A DNA stretch of 64,000 nucleotides from Eucalyptus grandis (lineage: Eukaryota; Streptophyta; Magnoliopsida; Myrtales; Myrtaceae): contig NC_052616.1 of the NCBI RefSeq assembly GCF_016545825.1, forward strand, positions 2,418,001-2,482,000. Direction: 5' to 3'. The notes under the pieces were generated by a model. That model was not told where the DNA came from, did no database searches, and saw only the letters and a program-made list of their open reading frames with translations. Made by a program: the position numbers and the translations under genes. Shown piece after piece: positions 45,432-58,370 of the stretch (positions within the stretch are counted from its first letter, which is position 1; each line of letters opens with the position of its first letter).

Positions 45432-47541
45432 ATGCCGTCTCAAAGAAAGTCTTCGAGGATCGCGAATAGGGGACCACAGCAAATGCGTGAGGGGCCTACG
45501 CACTTTGATCTCACAGAGGAAGAAGAATCTCCTAGACAAAGAAAGAGCCCACAACATTCTCGAGCGTCCATCTCCTCTATCTAGCTCTCAAAATGTTGCA
45601 CATCAAGAGGAGGAAGAAATCATCGAAGATGCAGAACCCGTAAGTACTCATAAGCCCTATTTTATCTATAAGCTTTACCGTGCTTTGAAGAGGAGTGGTA
45701 CTCCGTTGAACTACATAGATGGATTTCTTAAGGACAAAGGGTATAAAAATGAAACTTTCTTCTTACGCACAATGGAATGATTGGGAATTGCCCATGCGAG
45801 GTTGGCAGAAGAAGCTATAGCGAATATCCCAAGTGATCCACGTGTTGGAGGACTGAGTCAACTGGATGGGAATGACGATGATAGGATGTACAGTCAGTTT
45901 AAACCTAGAATGGGTGTTGCGGCGAGAATCCGTAACAAAAGGACAGACTTGTTTCGTTTGGAGGAGCACAAGAAACTGTACTCCAAGTTGCTAAAGCGTG
46001 GGGTGATAAACCCTAGAAGTGTGGATTTTGATTTCCTTGACTTTGTGAATGTCAATCTGCGGGAAAAATTCAGTCTTCTTCAACTCGAATAGTTTTGTTC
46101 TGAAACGACAGAAGCTCATGCTGAACTTACTGCTTATTTCTATTCGAATCTTAGCTTTTTGGATGCAAATAGATTCTCTTTCAGTGTTCGAGCTCAGGAC
46201 TATGTAGTTGACATGAATATATTGGCTGATGTGATTGGGGTTGAAAGAGGGAGATATCAACCTATCAGTGTGTCTGTTGCTCGTGCAACAATTGAGCTTG
46301 TTCAGGATAGAGAGACAGAAGGAAAGATTTCCTATTCAAGGATGAATGCGTCCAACATTTTGCTTCACAAGATAGTGATTAACTGCCTCAGACCGAAATC
46401 TACTTCAAAGACCGACATTTCAAACTCGGAGGCAAAGCTAATGTATGCCATCAATGCTGGGAAAAAGTTCTCTCTTCCACACACTATAATGTTTCACATG
46501 TACAGAACAATGGTGAAGGACAATGGTCAACTTCCGTACGCAGCTCTTGTGACCAAGTTATTCAGACATTTGAATGTTCAGCCTCCCCGAATTCTTTGTG
46601 TTCGAACATGCGATCAAATGGTGGTGGGACTGAAAATGGTCTCTAAAATGCGTTTGAAGGAACTCAACAAGGCGTTGGAGCAGTTCAAGGAGAAAACCCC
46701 TGTCAAGACTCATTCAGTCTCTTTGGCGGCAAAGCGAAAAGGAAAGGAGCCCATGGTTGCTTCATCCAAGAAAAGAAGAGCTCTCATCATTGAGGATGAA
46801 GAGGATGAGGATGATGTCACCATTTCTACGATGGCATTGAGAAACTTGCATCGTTATGTTCCAGAAACAACGGTGAGACAGGAAAAAGACAAGGATGAGA
46901 TAGAACAGAGGACTGAAGAGAGAGAAGATTTGGAGAAAGAAGCAGAGGAGAGAGAAGCAGAGGAAGAAAAGATTGAGGAAGAAGAAGAAGAAGAGGAGAG
47001 AGGAGATCAAGCGGAAGCAGAGCATGAGAAACACTTTTCTCCACCTAAAGGCATGGAAACAGGGGGAGATCCTAAGAAAAGAGGAACGTCCTCATTCCCT
47101 GCCACCAGTGAAGGAGTAAGTTGTTCTCCAACAGATCCAGAGGACATCTTTGCCTCTCAATTTCCTGAGGAGGGACATGAGGTTTCATCGCCCAATCTGC
47201 GTGATCGTGCTGAACTGCCATCATCTGCCAATACTCCGTCTGATCGTGCAGAAGCCAGTACTCAGACAAACAATTCGGCAGACTTCCGCAGAATACTTGA
47301 TGTTCTTTTGGAGATGCGAGGTCAAATTTATGCTCTGGGATACGAAATTCAGAACTTGCAGAACTGAGGACAAGCCTCTTCAGTGTCTTTGCATGATCAG
47401 ATCAATACCCTTGCTCTTCAAGTTCAAGCAAATGCTAAGGGTGAAGATGTAGCACAACTGAAGGAGGATCTGAAAAAGCTGGAAGGGATTGTCCAGTCAA
47501 TGGGAGATTTCCAGCTTGTTTGTGTTCTCAAGCAATCTTAA
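45432..47541 (+). pseudogene. Sirevirus-like third ORF (putative plant transposon protein domain)
   Basis: After RNase H a coding region of roughly 700 codons runs from ATG 45432 to TAA at 47541, broken by a frameshift near 45530 and in-frame stops at about 45778, 46090 and 47365. The largest open part, 46159-47367 (402 codons), begins with a conserved-looking globular region (residues 1-185; VVDMNILADVIGVERGRY, LPHTIMFHMYRTMVKDNGQL). A basic KRKGKE/KKRRA stretch, a long E/R/K-rich coiled-coil-like segment (about 240-300) and an S/P-rich tail follow. I recognise the first part as the domain annotated in plants as putative plant transposon protein; its role is unknown. It takes the env-like position of Sireviruses, but I see no membrane span. 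Confidence 0.7.
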
Positions 47542-47899
47542 AGCCATTCTCTTTTCATCTCTAACTTTTTAATGATGACAAAAAGGGGAGAGAGTGCAGA
47601 TTTGTTTTTGAACTTTGAACTCTTGACTTTTTGAACTTTTGTGACGATTATGTTTGATTGACTTGACTCTTGTTTGGCTGTTTGGATTTGGACTGGATTT
47701 GGACTTGACTGTTTAAACGATTGTCTATCTTAAGCACTATTGATATCTCATGGCTTTGCTCATTTACAGAACTAACATATCTTCTGTGGATGCAGATTCT
47801 GATGTTAAGCTATTTATCTTTTGTGAGATATCCTTGTTTGCTTGAGTAATGTTTGCAGGTCAAAGTTATCCAAATCTGCAGGAAAGTTTTGTCACCATC

Positions 47900-47913
47900 A
47901 AAAATGGGGAGAT
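47900..47913 (+). promoter_or_regulatory. Sirevirus polypurine tract
   Basis: AAAAATGGGGAGAT immediately precedes the 3' LTR; primes plus-strand DNA. A second purine-rich copy, ACAAAAAGGGGAGAGA, lies at 47578-47593, just after the third ORF, matching the multiple purine tracts known from Sireviruses. Confidence 0.85.
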
Positions 47914-48851
47914 TGTTGGAGAAAACTTCCTTGAGTGTTTTGAAGTTGACAAAACGTTTCCATGGCCTAGTCCGAAGACTTGCGAGACTCTACTATCAAA
48001 GTCCGAAGACCTCGGACTGCCGGACTCAAGACTCAAAGTCTATCCACATTGACAGATTTCTAAACCGTCGAAGAAGGCTTATCCGAAACAAAGTATTTCG
48101 TTAAGGATTTGATTCTGTCGACTAAAGAAGATCTCTTGGCTGGATATAGCATGTCAGAATCCATTATTCGAATCAAGATTGATTCAAGGATTTTGGATTC
48201 ATTGATTGGCGAAGTATACTTGGAAGGTTCTACTTATGGAAACCTAGATCCTGATTGTATGGGCGAGCAGGATTGATGGGCTATCATCATGTTCCTTAAA
48301 TAGCTCGAAGATCTTCCTAATTGATTCTGTCCAACGGGTAGATTGGAAGAATTCCTTTGGTAAGTGCCAACGGGTGTGATGGCATGAAGGAGTATATAAG
48401 GAAGACGTTCCAGTTGTTCGAGTGTGTGCGCGATAGAAGAATTCCAAAGTCTGAAGCTCCTTGTTCTTAGTCAATTAAACTGTTGAGCGAAATCTTGTAC
48501 GCAAAAGAGAGTCTACATATTTGAGAGACCTTGAGGAAGTGTAGCTAAGTCTCTACACTGTGAAATCAAGGAAGAGCCTTACTGTAAACTCTTTTGTTTC
48601 ATAGTGAAATCCAGCCGGTGGGCTGTCAGTGTGGAAGAGTAGACGTAGGCTTGGATTAAGCCGAACCACTATAAACTCTGTGTTCTTATTCTCTTCCCTA
48701 ACACTCTTTTACTTTGATCGTAACACGTTTTATTTACAAGAGACAAATTTCCTTTTCATAATCTATTGTTGATTAGTGCTGCACAATTATCTCTGAAATT
48801 TGTTTCTACACCTATTCACCTCCCCTCTAGGTGCTCGTACTAGCTTTCACA
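47914..48851 (+). repeat. 3' LTR of the Sirevirus-like element
   Basis: 938 bp with TATATAAG at 48393-48400. Followed by the TGGGT copy of the target duplication. Confidence 0.93.
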
Positions 48852-49508
48852 TGGGTAACGTGGGGGAGAGCTGGCGTAGAGATGCAGGATGGTGTCGGGT
48901 TTCAATTTCTTTCTGTCTTCCTTAGGACCACCACCGCCACCACCACCCGACTTGATTCCATGCTTGCCCAATATCCATTAAATTCTTCTGTCTTTTCTGC
49001 TATTTTTAATTGAATATTAATCCGTTGTTCATCCATGTTCTAATTGCGATTCTCCTCGTTCGGGCCCGGACCTCTCTGCCCATTTTATTTTGTGCAGTGG
49101 ATAAAGAAGAGGGAAATTATTTAATTAATTCGGATACTAATTCCATTCCAAATTTTCTATATGACCCCTCTATTTCTAAATCTTTTCACGCGAACTTCTC
49201 TATGTGTGGACAGATGTGCACTTGGTTTTTCTTTATTCTTTTTTTTTTTGAGATGTTGCTTGTTGCATTAGAGGACTGCTGGTCATATTTATTTTTCTTT
49301 TCCACTTTATAAGTCCTCATAAATTAAGACAAGCAGCTGGCGCAAGTTTTTACAAGCGTAGGAGATAAGCTGTGACATCAGAAATGATCTCATCATATTT
49401 GAGGGAGGGTAAAGACCGATCCACTTGGGAAAAAGGAAACACTGGAAATGTTACTTCAATGAGAAGAGACGGGAAATCAATACCTTCTGGCTGTGCTTGT
49501 TTTTGCAG

Positions 49509-49691
49509 GCAAACTGTATCGATTCTACTGTTTCAGTCGAGATAGTATTTTCCCAGGAAGTGAAGAAGCTGCAGGCAGAGCAGTTCAAGCCTTTTGAGCA
49601 AGTTACTCTCGAGCCCTTTGAGCGAGACCATGCTTGGATTGTCGGTGGCTATAGCATGCCAAAGAAACAGAAAGCTGCTCCTGCATCATAA
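49509..49691 (+). pseudogene. Terminal-exon-like fragment of an unknown gene, copy 2
   Basis: Counterpart of 13745-13927 with the same acceptor (TGTTTTTGCAG) and TAA stop. Five amino-acid differences and only one clearly silent change between the two copies argue against selection. Basic tail [10 protein letters not shown] conserved. Family unknown. Confidence 0.35.
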
Positions 49692-51633
49692 AAAGTCCCA
49701 GGCCACCTTTGCTGTTCAATCTTAATGTGTGTCTCTATTAGATTGGAAGTTGGAACTTCAATGTATTCAAGGTTTTGGTGGGCTCTTGTAATGGACCAAT
49801 ATTCTAAAATGGGTTCAGATTTTTTTCACCTTAAGGCCGGTAATTCAGTTGAAATTTTTCATGTCCAATTATCTGAAACGACAATTTACTGCATTGTTTG
49901 AATTATCAATTTCTAATCTTTTTGCTCTGATAACATCTAATTGAATAGACTTTGCACTTGCATTTCAAATTAATGGATACCTATCAAAATTTTCCAAAGA
50001 GGGCTAATGATACTCATGATTTTCTATATATAAATGAGAACTTATTGATCAGTGTAAATCAAATCGAGATTGCAGAGGATGACCGGCTATGGTTATAATA
50101 CTTGTGTTTCACAAGGTGTGTAGATGAGGCTAAACAATAAACATGTATGGACTTACTTTGTGCAAATCGTGTGATTAATATATCATAATAGGCTCAACGA
50201 TAATTAATTTGAGCTTGTACGGAATGGAACACAATACACAACCCAATAACTTGTCTCAGATTTTTATCTTTTGCATCCAAATAAATTGCTTATAGACAGC
50301 AAAAAGGAATTCTTTTTGCAAAATTTCTAATGAAAAGACAATACCAATCACCATGAAAATTCTTTACGAACCATTTTTAGTGAAATACTCGTTTTTATGC
50401 ATGTTCATGATTAAAAGATACGCAAATCGAGCTGGATGAGCTAGAAATTCAACTAGATATTTCATAATATAACAGAATAATTACCAAAAATTGTAATGAA
50501 CGCTTAGATATTTCCTATCCCTCCTTGTACAGGCAAGTCCAATTGTATCCTCAAAATGCGGTGAATACATATGTGATTGAGAACATATGTCAAAAATTTT
50601 CTGTTGGTAAGGGGGCCAACTAAACTGCTCGAAATTATTGACACACCATCGGCCCAGAGAGTTGTAACAGTCTCAATTGAGGCACTTCACAGCTCACATA
50701 AGAGCTCACTCTGCTTTCGTGTTCACAAGAATAATTGGAACTTATATTACATGTAATAAAGTAGTTGGTATGCATGGATAAATTGTTCATAATGACCGCA
50801 GTTGCAAATATAATTTCGGGAGTAGGATTATGTGATTTGCTTCTCAAATTCCTGCTCTACCCCTGGATGCATCGTACATGAAAAGGTTCACAAAATAAGG
50901 ACTGCATCGAGTTGTCGTCAATTTATAAAGCTACTTGCAGTTCTTGCAACGATTGGGCTGAAAATGGAGTTTTGTTGAATGACAGACAAGATTGAGTCCT
51001 CATTTGAGCCGTGGCCAGGATCGGAAAACCGTTGCCGTTCCCTAAATCTACTATACTAACATAGCATGCACCCCCCTTTTCTAGGGCTAAGCATGGAAGA
51101 AGAAAAAAAAAACTACTTAAATTGCAGAAACCAACGCCAAGCACTCCCGAGTTCATATAACCTGGAAAAGACATGTAGATTCATTCGTTCGTTCAGCAAA
51201 GTTGATATATTGTCTATTAAAAGCATACTCCTAATAAAGCTGCATAAATGTCCTAAAGCCATCGCAATTTGGTGAGATTGCAAATGCATATGCCAAATAT
51301 ATTTAAGGGATGGGGTCTATGATTAGCCTCTCATCCGCTTTGATCACGAGAATTTCTTGATCACGAGAATTTCCTCATGCTGCCCTTAGAGTTTTAATAA
51401 TGATTCTACAGGATTAATTCTCTATTTCTGTAATGGGATGCATGTAATTCAGTTGGTAGTCTTCTTTTTTTATTCACACAAAACCGAAAAATTGAGGAAT
51501 TGTGGGTGCATTTTTGAGTTTAACCACACAAGCAGGCACATGAATGCATGCTTATAGTTGCATATATGGCAATGATCTGGTCGTCGAAGGGAAAATAAAA
51601 TGCAGAAAAGCCATTGATCTTATATATTACCTA
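49692..51633. other. S2 interval downstream of the receptor kinase, no gene seen
   Basis: Homologous to 13928-15849. Small differences only, including a 17-bp tandem duplication (GATCACGAGAATTTC..., about 51343-51375) absent from unit 1. No supported coding. Confidence 0.6.
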
Positions 51634-54600
51634 TCATTGGAAACCAGCTGCATGAAGTTTATCCCTAATAAAATGCAGCTGCGCTTCGACATTTGTGATG
51701 TTCGTCCGCTCTCTGCGTGCTTGGACCGAGCAGGCGACCCCAATTCTATAAACCATCTCCAGACAATCGCGAGCTACATCACCTCTACCGATGCCCTTGT
51801 GGCTCTCCATTTCTTGAAGTAGAAGAGGATCAGTAATCTCTAGGAGTTGTTCAGGCAAGGCTTCCTTGACGAACTTATGAAGGTTAAAATTTTCTCTGAA
51901 CATTTCATTTGTTGGACTCACGCCTGTGAACATCTCAAGCAAGAGAATGCCATAACTATAAACATCGCCTTCTCTTGTAGCCACGCTTTCCACTCCATAT
52001 TCTGCGCTTCATTCAAATTGCAAATAAAAGATAAATAATAGCAGCAGAATCAGTTGAGGCAGATGGAAATAGCACGCAAGACTTACCTGGAGCAGCATAG
52101 CCGACAGTTCCTCTTACACCAGTATAGCTCATACTCCCTTCAGTGTCATTGGTGGATTCAATCACGACCTTCGCCAAACCAAAGTCTCCAACATGTCCAA
52201 CCATTTCAGCATCTAGCAGGACGTTGCTTGGCTTCAAATCACAATGGATAATAGGGCTTTGCAGGTGGTTATGGAGATAATCTAATGCTGAAGCAACATT
52301 GATGGAAATATTTATCCTCCGAATGAGACTCAATTTCTGCGCATTCCCATTTACATCGGTTGGTGATGGGCTTGGATGGAACCAATCTTCTAGGCTACCA
52401 TTGACCATGAACTCATAAACCAAGGCCTTAAACTCACTGCCACTATAATCAATGCCCGAGCATACTGTTAGGACTTTCAAAAGATTACGGTGTCGGATGT
52501 TCCTTAAAGCCTCACACTCAGTTATGAAGCTCTTCACAGCACCATGAAGCATCAAATTAAGTACCTTCACAGCAATGATGGTTCCATCCTTATCAAGGAT
52601 TCCCTTGTAAACAGATCCAAAACCGCCAACCCCGATCAAGTTACTTGAAGAAAACCCGTCGGTCGCTTTAAGGAGAGTTCCATAAGATAGACTCAATGAT
52701 GAATCATCTTTGTAATTTGAAGCCGGTTCTGTTCTTTTCTTCTTCTTCAACCAACCAAAGTACATAAGAGCAAGAACAAGAGCTATTCCAAGAATGCTGA
52801 AGAAAATCAGGATGGTGAGCTTCCACTTAAGGAATAGTTTTCGGCCTAAGTTCCTAGAGCTGCATTTCGAGAGATGAAATTCGGGCAATCTTGCGCAAAG
52901 CTTGTCATTTCCGGAGACAAACGTAGCGCTAACATTATTAAAGATTCCTTTAGTCGGCAATGTGCCTTCAAAGTTATTGTATGATAAATTTAGGTTCTCC
53001 AAGAAGTGAAATGCCTCGAAAAACTCTGGAATCTGACCAGATAAATTGTTGTGTGAAAGATCTATCTCATTGAGATTCCTCAACATACTCATAGATGAAG
53101 GAATGGTGCCTCGGAAAGAATTCTCTTGCATTTTGAGCACCTCCAATCCAACACAACTGCCAAGACTAGCCGGAATGTCACCATCCAACATGTTTCCGGA
53201 GACATCCAATTGAGCCAAAAGATACAATTTCCCGACTTCCATAGGTAGGACACCGGTGAGATGGTTTCGAGACAAGTTCAAAAGTATAGATAGTGATGAG
53301 AGGCCTATGGACTCTGGCGGTATAGTTCCATTTAAGTTGTTACTAGATAGATCAAGTTCCACCAAATTTCGGCACTCCGATAGACGTGAAGGAATGTAGC
53401 CGTCAAAGTTGTTGTGATCTAGATAGAGTCGTGCTAGGTTTACTAGGTTTCCTAATGAAGAAGGAATTGCTCCGGAAAACTTGTTATACGATAGTTTCAT
53501 TTCCACTAAGTTATGAAGATTTCCGAGAACGGAGGGGAGCGTACCTGAAAACCTGTTGTGGTCCAAAAGAAGCCTTTGCAAGTTGATGAGATTTCCGACT
53601 ATTTTGGGAATCGTGCCAAACAGTAGATTCCCGCCCAGCCACAATTCTAAGAGAGTATTAGAGAAATTACCAATACACTCGGGCAACATCCCGCCAAAGC
53701 TGTTGTTTGGCATAGACAACACCACTAGAGAGGTGGTGTTAGTTAATGAGCAAAAGAAGCTTGAATCACTGTACTCTTCGCTTCCAAGATAATTGTTACC
53801 AACTCTCAATATTTCAAGCATGTTTAAGCGGTCCAGAGGAGGAATTTTCCCCGAGAGTTTGTTCACATTGACTTGTAGCCACCTTAAAGTGGTTGCATTA
53901 GATATTGATCGAGGAATCACTCCAGTGAATTGGTTAGTCCCAATGGTGAAAATCTCTATGTTTGGAAGAGCAAAGCCTATATTGGCAGGAAGATTCCCTC
54001 CTATTTGGTTATAATTGATTTCGAACTCCTTTATGGAAGAAAGATTGAAGATAGATGGAGGAATTGTGCCTGACAACCTATTTACTTCTAATTGAAGTCG
54101 TTTGAGTTTGGTTAATTTTCCTAGAGCTTGGGGTATCTTCCCACCCAACTCATTGAAAGCAAGACTAAGACACTCTAACAATGACATGTTTCCGACGGAT
54201 GAAGGAATACTTCCCATTAGATAATTCTTACCTAAGGCAAGAATCTGAAGCTTCACTAAAGAACCGAACTCAATGGGAATTTCTCCAACATGCCGGTTGT
54301 TAGCAAGGCCGAGCCTTGTAAGGTGAGTGCAACTCGACAAGTTTCTAGGGATTTCGCCTTCCAATGTGTTGGTGGATAATCGCAAGACACGTAAACTGTT
54401 CAAATGGCTGACTTGTTGTGGGATTTCGTGATGAAAAGTATTGTTGAAGAGTATCAGGACTCTCAAGAAGCTCAAATTTCCAATATGAGGGGAGATGGAT
54501 CCCGAAAGCTTCAAGGCTTGTAGGTCTAGTCCTGTGACTCTGCGGTGTAGGCGACCGCACATGACACCGTGCCATCGACAGTGGTCAGTCGTATGGTTCC

Positions 54601-54781
54601 ATGAATTCAGCGCCCCAAAAGGGTCCATAGTTATTGCGGCCTTGAACGCAAGCAACGCCAGCTTATCCGTCGTATTGTTAGCTGAAAGGACTTGGCTAAT
54701 GCATGGCAAAAGCACTACGCAAGTGAAAAATAGACGACATGACGATGAGAACTCAAGAAAAGACAAGTTGGGAGGCTTCAT
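51634..54781 (-). CDS. LRR receptor-like serine/threonine kinase, subfamily XII (EFR/XA21-like), intact
   Basis: Two exons, 54781-52087 and 52001-51634, with an 85-bp GT-AG intron in phase 1 splitting the kinase APE motif (GYAAP|EYG). The product is 1020 residues. In order: signal peptide (about 1-33), LRR N-terminal cap with DHCRWHGVMC, about 22 LRRs of the plant xxLxGxIPxx type (to about 625), juxtamembrane Cys pair, membrane span (about 652-673) and a KKKK stop-transfer. The kinase domain follows from about residue 700 with glycine loop GVGGFGSVYKG, catalytic lysine in IIAVKVL, HCDLKPSN (Asp about 848) and DFG (866). Arginine before the catalytic Asp is cysteine, so it is a non-RD kinase, the class linked to pattern recognition in FLS2, EFR and XA21. 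Ligand unknown. A paralogue in unit 1 is broken. No lesion seen. Confidence 0.93.
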
Positions 54782-57538
54782 AGTAATAGAGGTGAAATCT
54801 TAATTGATACCTGAAGAATGTAAGAAAATTGAAGAGAATGAATTTTTGGAAGCATAAGCAGGTTTTGTTGTAATTTGAACGTACATGCTCCGATGGAGAA
54901 TATATTTGTTAAGGAGGCCTTTGTAAGTCAAATCTCAGCCGTACACGCCAAGTTCATGAGCCATCCCGCTCCATATGTCATGGCAAAGTTGTGGTATAAG
55001 GTGTTGAAAAAGGTTTCTTTTTAACTTTAAAAAATCTCATTATACCCTTTTATGTAATGATCTCACTTAATCTATTTCATTTTGACAATGGCTTAGTTTG
55101 GATAAAGTTTTAGTGCAGTCAATTGATTAATACATAGGAATTTATAGACACAAATATGTTAGTATTTCAAGGTAGAATAACCATTTGCAAATGGCGCAAT
55201 TTATGGGTCCTAATAATCTCAGCATGTTTGTGGACAAAAATAATCTTCATAGACCAATTTGGGCAATAATTTACGAAGAAGATGATCCACTAATCTTTAA
55301 CTGACATTTATGTCTTGAAGAAATCAAGAATAGGGCCATACAAAAATATCCAAAGTGTGCAAATTTCTCCACACAAAACATATAGACATTTCCTATTCTC
55401 CGAAGGTGGGATTCTTGTCATAAATCAAGGCTTTTCTTCTCCTTAGTGTAGTTTATAACACAAAACAATCGGAAGATTAGTCAACACCTGTTTTGGGTGT
55501 TTTGACCCCATTGCCGGTTAGTAGGTTATGTAATAACAAAACTGAAAAAATCACAGAAATTTTAGTTAAGTACCAAAAATGCTTGAGCAACCTCTATAGG
55601 GATTTGATAAATGTACACAAAACATAAAGAAAAATAAGCACATGAGTAAAGCCATCGATAAATTATGAAGTCATCCACTAAAATCAACTCGTATTCTACT
55701 ATCCACGAAAACAGAATTAAATAGTCATCATTCTGGAAATGCACTATATCTACATAGAATATCATGCTAAAAAATTAAAATACTTTGAAAATCAAGAGGA
55801 TTCCACATTGCACGTCAAAAATTCTACCATTCTAATGAATACATCAACTCCAACTAATCACGCAAATTCAATAACTTGATTAGATAATTTAAAAGTTCAA
55901 ATATTTGATAAGAAATCAACTCTCATTTCCACCCACGTACACGCCAAGAATTTGACCCTTTTGCTTTCCCCGTTTATAAAGTGACTCAATTTTCTGGACC
56001 CAACAAGCAGTTGTTTTCAACGAAAAGGAAAAACTCATGGACTGTCGAGTCAACCGACCTCGACTCGGCATGGGGAACTCAAGGCCACTTTTTTAACAAA
56101 TACTTTTTATCAATCTAGTTCGCGATGAATCAGCTCAATCACAGCCCTTGATAGAACCTTTCTTTCTCATCCACTCAGGAGGGAACAGGCACACCAGGGC
56201 TACAGGTGACTATTATGTTTTCTATTTTTCAATTTCATTCGAAAAAAGAAGAAGAAGCATTAGTCAAGCAATTTCTGTTGAGATTTACAAGATAGTCTTT
56301 AAGTGAGAACATGGACTTCAAAAGTGAAAAGCTCCGTCTCAAAAGGTACCTTCAAAGACCACAAATGCAATCTTTCCAATCTGTCCATTTATGTTTTCTA
56401 TATTGGGATGGAGAAAAAGACTTAGATCATGCCTAGCGAGAAGGAATTGATTGGAAATTTTCTAAACGCTGACAAGATATCATTAAAGTCTCCCCTCTTT
56501 GTTCCTTCACAACACAAACACACGAATTGTAGTGCCTATTTTATCTCATTCCTTCTTTTATTCCACTTTATTTCGTTGTACTAAATGTAGTTCTATGCTA
56601 CACATTATACTTCGTTCCTCTCATATGTGATGCAGAATCTATCCACATTCGAATCAATAATTTTTCAATAGAAAAGGAGTAAACTTGATTTACCTAATTG
56701 TTGTTCTGCATCAAATTAGTGACTGGTACTACACATAGTCATTGGAAATTATCAAAAATCACCATTTGTTTTGCCGTTGTTACTGATAAACACCCTTTTT
56801 CCTAAATTACCACCGTGCCTCCTAGTTTTTCATTGGGGATGCCAATTGGCATGTCACATTAGTCAACAAGCTCAACATCCGCGTTGGGCTGCAAGAAAGG
56901 GAGAGAATTGGAGAAAAAGAAAGAGCACATAAAACGAAAAATCAGAAATTGGAGTGGGAGGCGTGGTCAAGGGCAGCAGTGAGAGTGATGACAGAGCTCG
57001 ATAACCATTGGCATTGGCTGGGCGGCGTCTGACAGTGGCAGGTGGTGATTGGTGGAGAGGACTAAAACTTTGTGGGCTGGTACATTTATGTGGTTGGTGT
57101 TCTAGAACGGACGTGGGATTTTGTCATGATGGACGAAGTAATATTTTTAAAATATAGAGGATGAAAAGTGGTCAAAAAGACTAGCTCTCACTCACAAGTT
57201 TCCAAAAAGTAATTGACGGTAATTTGTTTAGAAACGGAAATCACGTTTAGGAGATGAAACCGAAAACAACTGAAAAATAATTTTGATGTGACTAAATGGT
57301 TTTCCACTATTTTGATGAGACTTCTTAATTCTTGACTGAATAAAATAGGTCATGGAGGTTAAATTTGATGGAGTAATATTAATTGATTGGACCTTCTTCT
57401 CATTTTAGTTCCAAAACGAAGGGGAACAATAATGGTGGGAGGCAAAACAGAAGCATGAAGTGTCCCAGCTTCATTTTATTACCTCTATACCTGCGCTTCT
57501 ACTCATATTAGGGTACAGAGATGGCATTTTGGTATTTT
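54782..57538. other. S2 upstream region of the intact receptor kinase, no other gene seen
   Basis: Probable promoter and 5' UTR of the kinase at 54782-55000, with an AAATATATTC TATA-like motif near 54897-54906 (minus strand). Unlike unit 1 there is a single copy of the 256-bp segment. The rest matches 19535-22134 and shows no reading frame conserved in both copies. Confidence 0.55.
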
Positions 57539-58370
57539 CGCGGATCTTCAAACTAATTTCCTTTGCTTGATGTGAGTCTTATTAATGAAAGGGACTAAGT
57601 TATCAGAACAGTCTAGCTTAAAAGCAAGATCAATCTACTAGCTGTTGATTTTGTGTGTAGCAAACTATTTATTGTATGCTAAAGCAGAATGCCCAGTTGC
57701 CTACCAGCCAGTAACTCCCTTACTTAGTCAATCAACATTACCCCATAGAAGAAATCACCCATCTTTTAGATCAGAATTCTCATTATCATAGCTTCGTTTT
57801 TAATTACATTCTAATAAGACAAGGGAAAAAGTCTTCCTCTTATAAGCTGGTTTAAGCATAGCTTTGATATAAAAAGACGTGATTTGACCATATCACATAA
57901 GCTATAGAGGCCTTCAGTACATGGAGAACATATATTTGGAGCTAGATTGGTAGCCAAATACAAGATGGCTAGGAAGAACAATTTGCTTGTGTGAAACATA
58001 AAACACGAGAAAAAAAATGAGACTCAATGGTTAGGGATGTCTCAGAGCACCCCATCTTTGTTAATAATATACACTATGCGATTATCTACAAGATATGCCT
58101 ATGTAGTCACTAACACCACCGACATAATATTCCTTAACAGTTCATCATATCTTGTAGGAGTTTGCACGAGATTCCATTGTCAGTTGTCAAGTGAACTGCA
58201 GCTAAGTCTACATGTGAATATCTGTTGTTGCTTTGAAAGCAATTTGAAGTATTATTGACTTTGTTGAACTAGTCAAGTTTAAGGGACAGTGCAAAATGGG
58301 TGTCTTTTTGTCTTCAATTTCACATGGAAGACAATTCACCTATATAACTAAGGCATGCTTTTAAAAAAAA

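Larger units (their letters stand above)
39236..48851 (+). mobile_element. Sirevirus-like Copia retrotransposon with third ORF, 9.6 kb
   Basis: 939- and 938-bp LTRs (TGTTGGAG...TTTCACA), initiator-Met PBS at 40177, PPT at 47900, gag, protease, integrase, reverse transcriptase, RNase H in Copia order, then about 2.9 kb with an extra ORF. The target duplication is CGGGT/TGGGT (39231-39235, 48852-48856, one mismatch), and Q1/S1 holds the empty site at about 13060. A second purine tract (47577-47593) upstream of the main one and the long post-RNase H region are Sirevirus traits. LTRs differ by a few percent by eye, and stops and frameshifts in gag and pol show it is not autonomous now. Confidence 0.93.
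25793..57538. repeat. Tandem segmental unit 2 (P2, R2, Q2, S2)
   Basis: The unit begins at CGCGGATCTTCAAACTAATT and ends where the same motif opens unit 3 at 57539. Without the Copia element (30266-36876) and the Sirevirus (39236-48851) plus their 5-bp target duplications it measures about 15.5 kb. It contains the only intact gene of the window, the receptor kinase at 51634-54781. Confidence 0.85.

Noticed and set aside
46762..47044. Minus-strand hydrophobic leucine/phenylalanine-rich frames resembling membrane proteins
   Set aside because: They are the antisense of the glutamate-rich coiled coil of the Sirevirus third ORF.
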